DNA of 64,000 bases from an uncultured Spirochaetales bacterium (GTDB taxonomy: Bacteria > Spirochaetota > Spirochaetia > Sphaerochaetales > Sphaerochaetaceae). Position 1 is the stretch's first letter. Every line of letters begins with the position of its first letter. The position numbers were made by a program, and so were the translations under genes. Below the pieces are notes generated by a model, which was not told the origin of the DNA, made no database searches, and was given only the letters and a program-made list of their open reading frames with translations. Of the stretch, positions 26,504 through 36,189 are shown one piece after another. The stretch spans positions 1-64,000 of the forward strand of contig CASFDW010000006.1 of the NCBI GenBank assembly GCA_949293595.1, given 5' to 3'.

Positions 26504-27423
26504 GCTTCTCAAGATACATGGATGAGGAAATCGAGCCCTACATTGAGGAAAGGGCACGGGTCATGGACATCGATGGCATAAACGCCCGGTGCTACACCGC
26601 CGACCGCCAGAGGGCATCCATGCTCGTCGTACATGGATTCAGCGAAGGGATGTACAAGTACAGGGAGATAATATTCAATTTCCTGAAGATGGGCATGGGA
26701 TGCACCATCTTCGAGTTCCCCGGACACGGAAAAAGCCGGGGCGGCATGACGGACAGGATACATACGGAGGATTTCCAAGAATATGTGGATACGATCAAAA
26801 AGGTCTCGTCCATGATGCAGGACGAGGGGCCGCGGTTCATCTTCGCCCACTCCATGGGAGGCTGTGCTGCCGCCCTGTATCTCGAGGAGAACCCCTCGTC
26901 CCCGTTTGAGAAGGCCGTCCTCTCCTCCCCCATGCTCAAGATAAACACGCACGGGGTGGGCGAAAACGCGGCCCTGAGGCTGTCTGACATAATGGTACGC
27001 TACCACAGGAAGGACAACTTCGTGTTCGGACAGGGGGTCTGGGAAAAGACCAACGACACGTTCCAGAGCTCGGCCGGCGCCGACAGGGGAAGATTCGAGG
27101 AGAACCTGTCATACAGGACGTCCCATCCCGAATACCAGAAATCCGGAGCGACATGGAAATGGCTCAACGAGGGGATCAAGGCCAGCAGAAAAGCCCGCAG
27201 CAACTTCGGCAAGATAGGCATTCCGGTCCTGCTCCTGCGCGCAGAGGACGACAGCTATGTGGACAAGGATGTTTTCGAACTTCTCGAAAATCCGCATCTG
27301 GAGATCGCGGACATCCCTCTCTCGAGGCACGAATGCCTGAACAGCAGCAGGGAGACAAACGACGCCTCATACCGTCTGATAAGGGATTTTCTCCTTCCGC
27401 CGTCCGGTGGATCGGTTGACTAA
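26500..27423 (+). CDS. Alpha/beta hydrolase, lysophospholipase/monoacylglycerol-lipase-like
   Basis: A 307-residue hydrolase with nucleophile elbow FAHSMGG (Ser118), oxyanion region VVHGFSEG, EFPGHGKS, an acid in LLRAEDDSYVD and a catalytic His in PLSRHECLNS. There is no signal peptide, so it acts in the cytoplasm on ester substrates. It is translationally coupled to the permease gene (ATGA overlap), so the imported compound may be an ester or conjugate. Confidence 0.8.
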   Translation: MSFSRYMDEEIEPYIEERARVMDIDGINARCYTADRQRASMLVVHGFSEGMYKYREIIFNFLKMGMGCTIFEFPGHGKSRGGMTDRIHTEDFQEYVDTIKKVSSMMQDEGPRFIFAHSMGGCAAALYLEENPSSPFEKAVLSSPMLKINTHGVGENAALRLSDIMVRYHRKDNFVFGQGVWEKTNDTFQSSAGADRGRFEENLSYRTSHPEYQKSGATWKWLNEGIKASRKARSNFGKIGIPVLLLRAEDDSYVDKDVFELLENPHLEIADIPLSRHECLNSSRETNDASYRLIRDFLLPPSGGSVD

Positions 27424-27464
27424 ACGCATCACTGGAAATAAGATATTAGCCGTTTGTGGACGGT

Positions 27465-30400
27465 ATGGAAAAAATATTCAAAGCCACGGCCGTGGCATTA
27501 ATCCTTATTTTTGCGGTTTCCTGTGATTTCTTCTTTTCCGAACCCGCGATGCCCGTCATAGCGGACGGCGACTACATGCATACGGACGGCAGCGGGAACA
27601 GGCATGTCATCCAGATCACGGGAAAGGACAGCTACAACTACTATTCGGACGCAGAAGGAAGCACGATCAGGCTTGTCAGGGGTGGCCTGCGCTACAGCCT
27701 TGGATCAGACTACAGGATAACCTTCTACCATGAGAGCGGATATCCGGAGAAGGAGACCTTCGTCCTTGCTTTCACTGACGACGGATTCTCGCTTTCCGAC
27801 GGAAGCGGTGCCACATACGTTTTTTCAAACAGCATAGGCACGATGGACATCCCCATCGGCACATGGCAGGATGATTCGGGATGCGTGCTTTTCATAACAC
27901 TCGATGATGGGAAGCCGCATTTCATATACTCCAGGGCCTGGAACGACAACACCGGGGGGCTCATGATGTTCGAGACGGTCGGATCGACCGTCACGTTCCA
28001 GGATGCCTCGGGAAGCCTGTACGGCCCTTACCCGCTTGAAATCGGGGAAGGCTCGATCACAGTGGACGGCAGGGTCTTCGCAAAATCCGCATCCATCATC
28101 TTCCCGTCAAGCTACCAGTGGGTGGCTGATGACGGCTTCAAGGAAAAATGGACGTTCCTCGAAACCGGCATGCTGGAGACGACAAAGAACGGGATTACCG
28201 GGACAGTGGAGTTCACGCCCGTCGGAAGGGACACCGTCATGGTGGATGGAACCGAATTCACCATCTCCGAAAGCGGCGGACTCGTCTCAGAGGACAAAGT
28301 GCTCTCCCCCTACATTCCGGAATTTTCAACCATTCCTCCCGAGTGTGCGTTTTATTACAGCTACAGCGGGGAAAACGGGTACGAGACATCCGTAAGCTTC
28401 TCCTCCGGTGAAATCAGGATCATGAGAAACGGCCAGGAGGAAACAAGGGGCTTCAGGCTCGAGGAGCCCTACCTCCTCGTCTCAGGGGATGATGTCACCA
28501 AGGATTTCAACCGGGACCAGGCGGACGGGGAGCTTTCCCTGGTGCTCGACGGGACAGAGGCAGAATTCAGGAAAAATCCCCGGAAAGAGGACAGGATGTT
28601 CTGCTCCGACGGCTTTGCGGCGTTTGCAAAAACCAAAGCGGGCCGGGCATGCGGCTATGTCTTGGCCGGTTTCGAGGACGGGATGGAGAAGACTGAGCTC
28701 CAAATCCCATCATTCCTATGTGGTCTTCCGGTTGTCGCAATTGACGACGGGGCATTTGCAAACAAGGGGATAACAAGCCTTTCCTTTGAAGAAAACGAGG
28801 CTCTGGAGATAGGAGAGGAAGCCTTCATGTCCAACATGATCGAAAGTCTCGGGATACCCTCGTTCGTGACAGGAATCGGAAAGGATGCGTTCAGGGACAA
28901 CAGGATATCGGTCATAGTCAACCATGGCGGCATCGCAATCGGCGGCGACATCATTTCAGGAAACCCGATATATGAAAATCCGACCGACGGGATTTTCAGC
29001 TATGGAAGAAAGGACGACGGGACGCTGGAGCTGACGGGAATACTCCAGCAGGACGGCGGCATGCTTGAGATTCCCGCAAGTCAGGACGGAACAAGGATCA
29101 CAAGCATAAGGGACGGACTCTTCAGAGGCACATTGTACAGCGGTATAACGATCGAGGAAGGGGGTGTCGAAGCAATAGGTGCCTACACCTTCGCCGACAT
29201 GCCGAACCTCGGGAAGGATTCGGAGGTATCGGTTCCGGAGAATGTGGAAGTGCATCCACTGGCATTCCAGAACACGGAATACGACAAATATTCCAACCTC
29301 ATGGACGACAACCTTGCATACGACAGGATCGTCACAGACGACGGCTTTGCATATGTGGTGACAGGATCGGGGAATGCCGGATTGGAAGAACTTGTCATAC
29401 CCTCCCTTTTCAAGGGAAAGGCCGTACTTGGCATAGCAGAGTGTGCGTTCAAGGGAATGACCGGCCTGGATTCCGTGGTTTTTGAAGACGGATCGCAAGT
29501 CAGTAAGATAGGTGCCTCCGCATTCGAGTGCACGGGAATCAAGGAGCTCGACCTCCCCGCCGGAATCATGGAAATCGGCGATTGCGCGTTCAGCAGATCC
29601 GGACTGGAGAGAATCACGATCGCAGGCAATCCGTTCGATCCGCTTGGGAGCGATATCGTCATGGAAGGGGATTCGTTCGCCTTCACAGCGTTCGAGAGGA
29701 CATGCATACTCAAGGACGCAGGTCCGTTCTCGTTCACTCGCAACGATGATGGGAGGATCGGGGTATCCGGATCGGAAGGCTGCGACGAGGCATGCACCGC
29801 GATCGAGCTTCCTCAGGCGATCTTCGGCGGAAGGCTCGAGGTGGAATGCATAAACGACGGGGCATTCACCAATCTTGCGGATATGAAATCCCTCGTCATC
29901 CCCTCCTCTTACACACGTTTCGGCAAAGGAGCGTTCGCAGGCTCGAGTCCGGAAAACCTGACCGTGCACAACAAGGATCTCGTCATACCGGAGGGCTTCA
30001 TGCCGGCAACAGTGACATACGGCGACAATTACGGTGATGTCATATACGTCTCAAGCGGGTACAACGATGCGACCCACCAGTACGGGACATGTCTGGCCGC
30101 GGCATACACCATATGGCCGGATGCATACGGGACAGACGGATATCTCATGATACCGGAAAGCGTGAACGGAATGACGGTTGTCGGTTTTTACACCGGAAAC
30201 GAGTTCGAATATCCCTTGAACATCAACAAGCAGGGACTTGGAGGGCTCAATATAAAAAGCGGAGCCTTCCATATTCCGGACGATTATTTCAACGGACACA
30301 ACATCTCAAAACTGATCCTTGCCGACGGCGTCACCATCGGACACAGGTCGTTTGCAAATAATCAGAATCTCGAATTCATCAACCTGACGGAGGAAGGGAC

Positions 30401-30479
30401 CATCGTCTGGCTTGAAAAAAACAGAGAAGGCTTGCAGACCGACTCCTTCGAGGATTCCCCTGTTTCAGAATATTTATGA
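27465..30479 (+). CDS. BspA-like leucine-rich-repeat lipoprotein
   Basis: A 1004-residue lipoprotein. The signal peptide MEKIFKATAVALILIFAVSC ends in a lipobox with Cys20. Residues ~30-380 form a beta-rich region with repeated short glycine/aspartate-rich strands. Residues ~380-1000 carry BspA-type LRR_5 repeats (ALEIGEEAFMSNMIESLGIPS, KIGASAFECTGIKELDLPA, CINDGAFTNLADMKSLVIPS). Such proteins sit on the cell surface and bind host or bacterial ligands. ATG 27465 is preferred to a GTG at 27456 because it gives a clean signal peptide. It is monocistronic. Confidence 0.85.
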   Translation: MEKIFKATAVALILIFAVSCDFFFSEPAMPVIADGDYMHTDGSGNRHVIQITGKDSYNYYSDAEGSTIRLVRGGLRYSLGSDYRITFYHESGYPEKETFVLAFTDDGFSLSDGSGATYVFSNSIGTMDIPIGTWQDDSGCVLFITLDDGKPHFIYSRAWNDNTGGLMMFETVGSTVTFQDASGSLYGPYPLEIGEGSITVDGRVFAKSASIIFPSSYQWVADDGFKEKWTFLETGMLETTKNGITGTVEFTPVGRDTVMVDGTEFTISESGGLVSEDKVLSPYIPEFSTIPPECAFYYSYSGENGYETSVSFSSGEIRIMRNGQEETRGFRLEEPYLLVSGDDVTKDFNRDQADGELSLVLDGTEAEFRKNPRKEDRMFCSDGFAAFAKTKAGRACGYVLAGFEDGMEKTELQIPSFLCGLPVVAIDDGAFANKGITSLSFEENEALEIGEEAFMSNMIESLGIPSFVTGIGKDAFRDNRISVIVNHGGIAIGGDIISGNPIYENPTDGIFSYGRKDDGTLELTGILQQDGGMLEIPASQDGTRITSIRDGLFRGTLYSGITIEEGGVEAIGAYTFADMPNLGKDSEVSVPENVEVHPLAFQNTEYDKYSNLMDDNLAYDRIVTDDGFAYVVTGSGNAGLEELVIPSLFKGKAVLGIAECAFKGMTGLDSVVFEDGSQVSKIGASAFECTGIKELDLPAGIMEIGDCAFSRSGLERITIAGNPFDPLGSDIVMEGDSFAFTAFERTCILKDAGPFSFTRNDDGRIGVSGSEGCDEACTAIELPQAIFGGRLEVECINDGAFTNLADMKSLVIPSSYTRFGKGAFAGSSPENLTVHNKDLVIPEGFMPATVTYGDNYGDVIYVSSGYNDATHQYGTCLAAAYTIWPDAYGTDGYLMIPESVNGMTVVGFYTGNEFEYPLNINKQGLGGLNIKSGAFHIPDDYFNGHNISKLILADGVTIGHRSFANNQNLEFINLTEEGTIVWLEKNREGLQTDSFEDSPVSEYL

Positions 30480-30494
30480 CGGTTTTTCCGGAAT

Positions 30495-30569
30495 AGTTTG
30501 CCTTGAAAAGCTTTTTCATGTGATCAATTCGTTATGCTTCATGAAATAATGTATTAGACAAGGCAAACT
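30495..30569. repeat. 11-bp inverted repeat upstream of the CDF transporter
   Basis: AGTTTGCCTTG (30495-30505) and its exact reverse complement CAAGGCAAACT (30559-30569), 53 bases apart, lie between the LRR gene stop and the CDF start. The spacing suits a regulatory RNA fold or a DNA loop; there is no T run to make it a terminator. Confidence 0.5.
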
Positions 30570-30613
30570 GGAAACTGTTGCAAACAGACATCTTATTCCG
30601 TAAAATCATCAAC

Positions 30614-31729
30614 ATGGACAAAAATGACAGGAGAAGCCACATAATACAGCGCAACTCGCTCATAGGACTTGCATGCAACGCCGTTCTGGTCGTTGCGAAA
30701 GCCCTTGTCGGACTCGCCTCCGGGTCGGTTGCCGTTATTTTTGATGCGTTCAACAACGCCTCGGACATGCTTTCCAGCCTTGTCACCATGCTCGGCTACA
30801 GACTCTCCAAGAGAAAGCCCACCCACTCCCACCCTCTCGGGTTCGGAAGGATAGAATACATATCGGCGCTCCTGGTTTCGTTCATCGTGCTTTTTGCCGG
30901 ACTGAACTTCCTGAAGGTCAGCATCGAGAAGATATTCTCACCGGCAGAGGTCTTTGCAAGCCCGCTCATGATCCTGATCCTGTCGTCCACCATACTGATC
31001 AAGATCTTTCTTTGGCGTCTGAACAGGAAGAACGGGATCGAGGTCGACAGCGATGCCCTCAAGATCAGCGGCACCGACGCGCTTTCGGATGCGCTCTCTT
31101 CCAGCGTCACGGTGCTTGCCGTCATACTCTCATCGTTCACAAGCCTCAACGTGGATGCGTATGCCGGTCTTTTCGTGTCAATGTTCGTCCTTTACGCAGG
31201 CACCCGTGCCGTGCTCGAAACCGTTTCCGCGATAGTCGGGGAACGTCCGGCGAAGGAGACCGTCCGGCAGATAAGGGATGTCATCTCAAAGCATCCTCCG
31301 CTCAAGGGCGGCTACGAGATACAGATCCACAACTACGGTCCTTCCCGAAGCATCGGTACTATAAACGTGGAGGTGCCCGCAGCAGCGAAGGGAGAGGAGA
31401 TATTCGATGCCATGACAGAAGCCCAGAACGAGATAATGAAGACCCTGGGAATCTATTTCACCTTCGGGATGTATGCGGTCAACGACTCCAACCCGACCGT
31501 CCTTCTGATGAAGAGCGAGGTGATGAAGGTGTTGAAATCCGTGGAGGACGACATAATCGAGATACACGCTTTCCATGTGCATTTCGAAGACTCCAGGGTG
31601 CATTTCGATGTTGTCGTCGGCTTCTCCGTCAGGGATCTGGCAAAATTCCGCAACGATGCGCAGAGCGCTCTCGAAAGGGAATTTCCTACATATTCCTTCC
31701 AGTTCAACATTGATCCCGATTATTCCTGA
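30614..31729 (+). CDS. Cation diffusion facilitator (CDF) metal exporter
   Basis: A 371-residue protein with six spans and the metal-site motifs: DAFNNASDMLSS in span 2 (first metal dyad), HPLGFGRIEY after it, and GTDALSDALSS in span 5 (compare HxxxD; here D-ALSD). A cytoplasmic metal-binding domain follows from about 215. Substrate may be Zn, Mn or Fe; the span-5 Asp rather than His favours Mn/Fe over Zn by analogy. ATG 30614 gives the usual length; 30578 is an alternative. Confidence 0.85.
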   Translation: MDKNDRRSHIIQRNSLIGLACNAVLVVAKALVGLASGSVAVIFDAFNNASDMLSSLVTMLGYRLSKRKPTHSHPLGFGRIEYISALLVSFIVLFAGLNFLKVSIEKIFSPAEVFASPLMILILSSTILIKIFLWRLNRKNGIEVDSDALKISGTDALSDALSSSVTVLAVILSSFTSLNVDAYAGLFVSMFVLYAGTRAVLETVSAIVGERPAKETVRQIRDVISKHPPLKGGYEIQIHNYGPSRSIGTINVEVPAAAKGEEIFDAMTEAQNEIMKTLGIYFTFGMYAVNDSNPTVLLMKSEVMKVLKSVEDDIIEIHAFHVHFEDSRVHFDVVVGFSVRDLAKFRNDAQSALEREFPTYSFQFNIDPDYS

Positions 31730-31790
31730 AGTCCCATTGCATTTTTGAAAATATAATGTAAAATAGTCGTAGTTTCAAAAGGATTCCACG

Positions 31791-32807
31791 ATGGACAGGC
31801 TCAACAAGAAGAATGCGGTTTTTGTTTTCATACTCATTTTCATACTATCGATCCTGTTCTCGTTTTCGGTAGGACGTTATGCCATCAGCCCGTCGGATCT
31901 CGTCAAGATACTTCTTTCCAAGGTTGTCGGCATCGAGCGTACATGGACAAGCCAGGCCGAGACGATAGTGTTCAGGATCAGACTTCCCAGACTTTATCTG
32001 TCATCGCTGATCGGAGCCGGCCTCGCCCTCTCGGGTCTCGTGATGCAGACGGTCTTCAAGAACCCCCTTGTGAGTCCTGACGTGCTCGGGACATCGTCGG
32101 GGGCTGCATTCGGAGCCTCTCTTGCGCTCCTGTACAACGCGAACTATCTGGGGGTGTCTCTTTCCGCATTCTTTTTCGGCCTTGCCGCCGTTTTCCTGGT
32201 GATGCTGATGGTCAGGCACATAAGATACAACCAGATGCTTGCCCTTGTGCTCGGGGGAATCATGATAAGCAGCCTCTTCTCATCATCCACGAGTTTCGTG
32301 AAGCTGGTGGCGGATACGGAGAACACCCTGCCGTCGATAACCTACTGGCTGATGGGCTCGTTGTCGACGTACAGGAACTCCGACCTGTATCTGCTGACCG
32401 GCGCGTCACTGGTTGCCTTCATACCACTTCTGCTGCTTTCCTGGAGGATCAACCTCCTGAGCCTCGAGGAGGAGGAGGCCGTGTCGCTCGGACTTGATAC
32501 CGGAAGGCTCAGACTGATATGCATCCTCTCCTCCACCCTGCTCACATCGGCCGCAGTGGCTGTTTCGGGACAGATCGGCTGGATCGGACTTGTCATACCA
32601 CATTTCACAAGGATGATGGTGGGCAACGACACAAGGACGACCATTCCTCTGTCGATGCTTCTCGGCGCCTCGTTCCTCACGATAGTAGACACGATCAGCA
32701 GGATAGCAACCACCACGGAAATACCTTTGGGAATCCTCACCAGCTTCGTCGGCGCACCGTTCTTTTTGTTCTTGATATCGAGGGAGGCGAAGAAACATGA
32801 GGCTTGA
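31791..32807 (+). CDS. FecCD-type ABC transporter permease
   Basis: A 338-residue permease with nine to ten spans. RLPRLYLSSLIGAGLALSGLVMQTVFKNPLVSPDVLGTSSGAAFGA and GQIGWIGLVIPHFTRMMVGND are diagnostic of BtuC/FecCD/MolB permeases. These importers carry iron-siderophores, corrinoids, haem or molybdate/tungstate. A TATAAT at 31752-31757 upstream may be its -10. It overlaps the ATPase gene by 11 bp. Confidence 0.9.
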   Translation: MDRLNKKNAVFVFILIFILSILFSFSVGRYAISPSDLVKILLSKVVGIERTWTSQAETIVFRIRLPRLYLSSLIGAGLALSGLVMQTVFKNPLVSPDVLGTSSGAAFGASLALLYNANYLGVSLSAFFFGLAAVFLVMLMVRHIRYNQMLALVLGGIMISSLFSSSTSFVKLVADTENTLPSITYWLMGSLSTYRNSDLYLLTGASLVAFIPLLLLSWRINLLSLEEEEAVSLGLDTGRLRLICILSSTLLTSAAVAVSGQIGWIGLVIPHFTRMMVGNDTRTTIPLSMLLGASFLTIVDTISRIATTTEIPLGILTSFVGAPFFLFLISREAKKHEA

Positions 32808-33573
32808 GGCCAGGGACCTTGAATTCTGCTACAGGCGTGGCCGTCCGGTGATAAGCGGAGTGTCATTCAGAATAGACGGAGGAGAGACGGTCGCGCTTCT
32901 GGGGCGCAACGGGGCAGGCAAGACCACATTGTTCCGCCTGATGCTCGGGATATTGAAAAGCAGCAGAGGACAGCTCCTGATCGACGGCAGGCCGATGGAG
33001 GAGCTCTGCAGGAACGACATCGCACAATACATCTCATACATCCCGCAGATGACAAGACAGGAGTTCAACTACACGGTGCTGGAGACCGTGCTGATGGGTG
33101 CGGCACACTACATTCCCAGGTTCAGCGCCCCCGGAGCTGGTGAGCGCGAAAAGGCGCTTGAGATACTTGGACGGTTCGGATTCGGGCATCTGGCGTCCAG
33201 AAACATCGCAGAGCTGTCGGGAGGGGAACGCCAGATGGTCCTGATAGCGCGCGCCCTCATGCAGGACACTTCGTTCATAATCCTTGACGAGCCTACTGCG
33301 AGCCTGGACTACGGGAACCAGATCCTCGTGCTCGAGACGCTCGAGATGCTCAGGGGAAAAGGGGTCGGTCTGCTTTTCTCGACCCACAACCCCGAACAGG
33401 CGCTGATGTATGCGACCAGGATCCTTTTGATGGACAACAACTCGATAGTCTTTTCAGGAAGCAGGGAGGAGCTGGTCGACGCGCACCTTCTCGAGGGACT
33501 TTACGGTAGAAAGCTGTTCGTCGACCTCGTGGACACGGGGAAGAACAGGAGATACATATGCATACCGGAATGA
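32797..33573 (+). CDS. FecE-type ABC transporter ATPase
   Basis: A 258-residue ATPase with Walker A LLGRNGAGKTT, signature LSGGERQMV, Walker B FIILDEPTASLDYG and switch His in STHNPEQA. It powers the permease encoded just upstream. It overlaps the methyltransferase gene by 16 bp, so both are on the same message. Confidence 0.93.
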   Translation: MRLEARDLEFCYRRGRPVISGVSFRIDGGETVALLGRNGAGKTTLFRLMLGILKSSRGQLLIDGRPMEELCRNDIAQYISYIPQMTRQEFNYTVLETVLMGAAHYIPRFSAPGAGEREKALEILGRFGFGHLASRNIAELSGGERQMVLIARALMQDTSFIILDEPTASLDYGNQILVLETLEMLRGKGVGLLFSTHNPEQALMYATRILLMDNNSIVFSGSREELVDAHLLEGLYGRKLFVDLVDTGKNRRYICIPE

Positions 33574-34229
33574 ATGGTTTCTGGACAAGCGAAAGGATCG
33601 GGTATTACGACAGGGCGGCGAAGGACACATCGTTCCACCGCTTCCTAGCCTCGGAGATTGAAAAGCACATATCCAGGGGCGACAGGATCATCGAGCTCGG
33701 AGCCGGCCTGGGATATGTCACGGAGATATTGTGGCGGAGCGGGTATGACATAAAGGGATATGACAACTGCCAGGCCGCGGTGGAAAGCGCCAACAGGCGC
33801 GCAGGAACGGATCTCGTCGCATATGCAGATGCGGATGACATCAGGGAAGGTGCGGATGTGCTGCTGATGCTCTTTTTCGGAAACATGTCCTGCGTGGAGG
33901 GCGTACGCCGGTACACTGCCCTTGCCAAGAAAACGATATACGTCATCAGCGCCCATTCCGGCTACCGGTGGTCCGACAGGAAGGACCGCAGCGCAGAGGT
34001 CGGGCTTGCTCTGGAGAAAGCAGGGGCAACATACGGGAAAAAGGTTCTTTTCCACGAGTTCAACCAACCGTTGGAAAGCATGGACGATGCCGCAAGGTTC
34101 TTCAAAACCAGCTACAACAGCACGAAGATACCTTTCCTGGAGCGGAGCACCGACGAGGATCATCCGCTTCTTTTCCGCAACAGGAAGAAGATGTACATGT
34201 ATTTGATCGAAAGGAGAATACAAGAATGA
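33558..34229 (+). CDS. Class I SAM-dependent methyltransferase inside the ABC operon
   Basis: A 223-residue methyltransferase fold. Motif I IIELGAGLGYVTEIL binds SAM, followed by KGYDNCQAAVESANRRAG and DLVAYADADDI. Overlaps on both sides (16 bp with the ATPase gene, 4 bp with the binding-protein gene) show it is an integral part of the transporter operon. A role in modifying the imported ligand or a metallophore is plausible, but nothing in the sequence names the substrate. Confidence 0.75.
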   Translation: MHTGMNGFWTSERIGYYDRAAKDTSFHRFLASEIEKHISRGDRIIELGAGLGYVTEILWRSGYDIKGYDNCQAAVESANRRAGTDLVAYADADDIREGADVLLMLFFGNMSCVEGVRRYTALAKKTIYVISAHSGYRWSDRKDRSAEVGLALEKAGATYGKKVLFHEFNQPLESMDDAARFFKTSYNSTKIPFLERSTDEDHPLLFRNRKKMYMYLIERRIQE

Positions 34230-35296
34230 AGAGAATCACAATCGTACTGATTGCCGCGCTTCTGGCGCTGTCCCCGGTTTTTGCGCAGGGGACAAAGGAA
34301 CAGGCGGCAAAGGATACCCGGGCAGTCCCGGAAGCGCCTACGACGTTCACCGACTCGCTCGGAAGGACGCATTCGTTTGAAAATGGGATAACACGCATCG
34401 CACCGTCGGGGAACCTCGCACAGATGATAATCGCGACTGTCGCGCCGGAAAAGATGGTAGGACTTTCGTCGACGATCAACGACAAGGCTATGTTCTACAT
34501 GCCGGAAAGCATGAAGGAGCTTCCGCAGTTCGGGACGTTCTACGGGAAAAAGGCCAACCTGAACAAGGAGGCCCTCATCCTTGCAGACCCCGAGGTCGTG
34601 ATCGACATGGGCGAGATAAAGGACGGGATAGATACGGATCTGGACGTTCTCGAGGACCAGATAGGCATATCTGTCGTATTCATCGAATCCTATCTCACGA
34701 ATTCCGCACAGGCATACCGCAATCTCGGAAAGCTCATAGGAGAGGAGGAGAAGACGGAGGAACTGGCCTCATATTCAGAAAGGGCCCTCAAGAAGGCGGA
34801 GGATGCAAAAAAACTGATAGCAAATCCGGTGAGGGTGTACTATTCATCCGCTCCCGACGGACTGGACGGAATCCCGACAGGCAATTTCCATGGTGAGGTG
34901 ATAGAGCTCATAGGTGCGGAAAACGTTGTGCCCTCCACCTACTCCGGCGGCGGGAACATCATCTCTCTCGAGCAGCTCTTTTTGTGGGATCCGGACGTGA
35001 TACTGCTTGCCGAGGAGGATGCGTACAGGACAGCCACCACGGATTCCAGATGGGCGGAGCTTTCCGCAGTCAGGAACGGACAGGTGCATCTGATCCCGTC
35101 GGGTCCCTATTCCTTCATAGACACGCCCCCCGGGGTGAACAGGATCATTGGGATATACTGGCTGGGAAGCCTTCTCTACCCCGAGCTGTATTCGGATATC
35201 GACATCGAGGACGAGGTAAGGACATTCTACAGCCTGTTCTACAACTACGAGCTAACCGACCAAGAGCTTGAAAAGCTGCTTGACACGAGGCCGTGA
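34226..35296 (+). CDS. Periplasmic substrate-binding protein (FecB/BtuF/MolA class)
   Basis: A 356-residue class III binding protein. The signal peptide is MKRITIVLIAALLALSPVFA, followed by FTDSLGRTHSFENGITRIA and two Rossmann-like lobes joined by a long helix (LASYSERALKKAEDAKKL). WDPDVILLAEED and NRIIGIYWLGSLLYPE are typical C-lobe motifs. It delivers substrate to the permease encoded at the start of the operon. The end region also resembles molybdate-type binders of this class, so molybdate, iron chelate and corrinoid all remain open. Confidence 0.88.
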   Translation: MKRITIVLIAALLALSPVFAQGTKEQAAKDTRAVPEAPTTFTDSLGRTHSFENGITRIAPSGNLAQMIIATVAPEKMVGLSSTINDKAMFYMPESMKELPQFGTFYGKKANLNKEALILADPEVVIDMGEIKDGIDTDLDVLEDQIGISVVFIESYLTNSAQAYRNLGKLIGEEEKTEELASYSERALKKAEDAKKLIANPVRVYYSSAPDGLDGIPTGNFHGEVIELIGAENVVPSTYSGGGNIISLEQLFLWDPDVILLAEEDAYRTATTDSRWAELSAVRNGQVHLIPSGPYSFIDTPPGVNRIIGIYWLGSLLYPELYSDIDIEDEVRTFYSLFYNYELTDQELEKLLDTRP

Positions 35297-35303
35297 AGAC
35301 GTC

Positions 35304-35328
35304 GGGCCGGGTTTTTCCCGGCCCTTTT
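35304..35328 (+). terminator. Rho-independent terminator of the ABC operon
   Basis: Stem GGGCCGGG / CCCGGCCC around a TTTTT loop, then TTTT, eight bases after the binding-protein stop. Confidence 0.9.
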
Positions 35329-35359
35329 CCATCCGGCCTGAAACGGGTAAGATTCAGGT

Positions 35360-36139
35360 ATGGACAGACTATCATTGACATTCGCAATGCTGATCGGGTT
35401 CTTCGCGACATCCCTTGGATCGGCACTCGTATTCCTATTCAAGAATGAGATCAAGGAAAGGACCCAGACCCTTTTTCTTGGCTTCGCCTCCGGAATCATG
35501 GTCGCAGCCTCCGTGTGGTCGCTCATCATTCCCGCCATAGAACAGTCGGAGCATCTGGGAAAACTTTCCTTCGTCCCTGCTGCATCAGGTTTCCTGCTGG
35601 GAGGATTATTTCTGATCCTGATCGACCACATCGTACCACACATGCACAGGAACGGCGAGGAGGAAGGTCCTAAAAGCACGCTCAGGAAATCAACCAGGCT
35701 TTTTTTGGCAGTGACCATCCACAACATCCCCGAGGGGCTTGCGGTCGGCTTTGCGCTTGGAGCCGCGGCATCCGACAACCCCACGGTGTCATTCATCTCC
35801 GCACTCGGGCTTGCAATAGGAATCGCGATACAGAACTTCCCCGAGGGAGCCGCGGTCAGCCTGCCCATGAGAAACAGCATGTCCAGGACGCAGGCCTTCG
35901 CATATGGAACATTCAGCGGGGCCGTGGAGCCCGTCTCCGCCCTGGTCGGCTTTTTTCTTGCGAACCATCTTACAGCACTCCAGCCGTACCTGCTGTCCTT
36001 CAGCGCCGGAGCCATGATATTCGTCGTCGCGGAGGACCTCATCCCGGACAGCAAGCTCGAGGAACACCCGCATGCCGGAGCCGTCTCCACGATGCTCGGC
36101 TTCGTAGTCATGATGATACTGGACGTGGCGCTGGGCTGA
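35360..36139 (+). CDS. ZIP-family metal transporter
   Basis: A 259-residue, eight-span protein. HNIPEGLAVGFALG (span 4) and NFPEGAAVSLPM (span 5) carry the HNxPEG metal site of bacterial ZIP (ZupT/GufA-type) transporters, with the second His replaced by Asn, as in many GufA proteins. It imports Zn, Fe or Mn. It sits alone after the ABC operon terminator and is convergent with ygeW. Confidence 0.9.
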   Translation: MDRLSLTFAMLIGFFATSLGSALVFLFKNEIKERTQTLFLGFASGIMVAASVWSLIIPAIEQSEHLGKLSFVPAASGFLLGGLFLILIDHIVPHMHRNGEEEGPKSTLRKSTRLFLAVTIHNIPEGLAVGFALGAAASDNPTVSFISALGLAIGIAIQNFPEGAAVSLPMRNSMSRTQAFAYGTFSGAVEPVSALVGFFLANHLTALQPYLLSFSAGAMIFVVAEDLIPDSKLEEHPHAGAVSTMLGFVVMMILDVALG

Positions 36140-36168
36140 AAAAAAATCCCAGGACACAGGTCCTGGGA
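36139..36168 (-). terminator. Rho-independent terminator of ygeW
   Basis: On the minus strand the stem TCCCAGGAC / GTCCTGGGA with a 4-base loop is followed by eight T. It lies 21 bases after the ygeW stop. Confidence 0.9.
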
Positions 36169-36189
36169 AACATTATTATGGAAGGAGAG

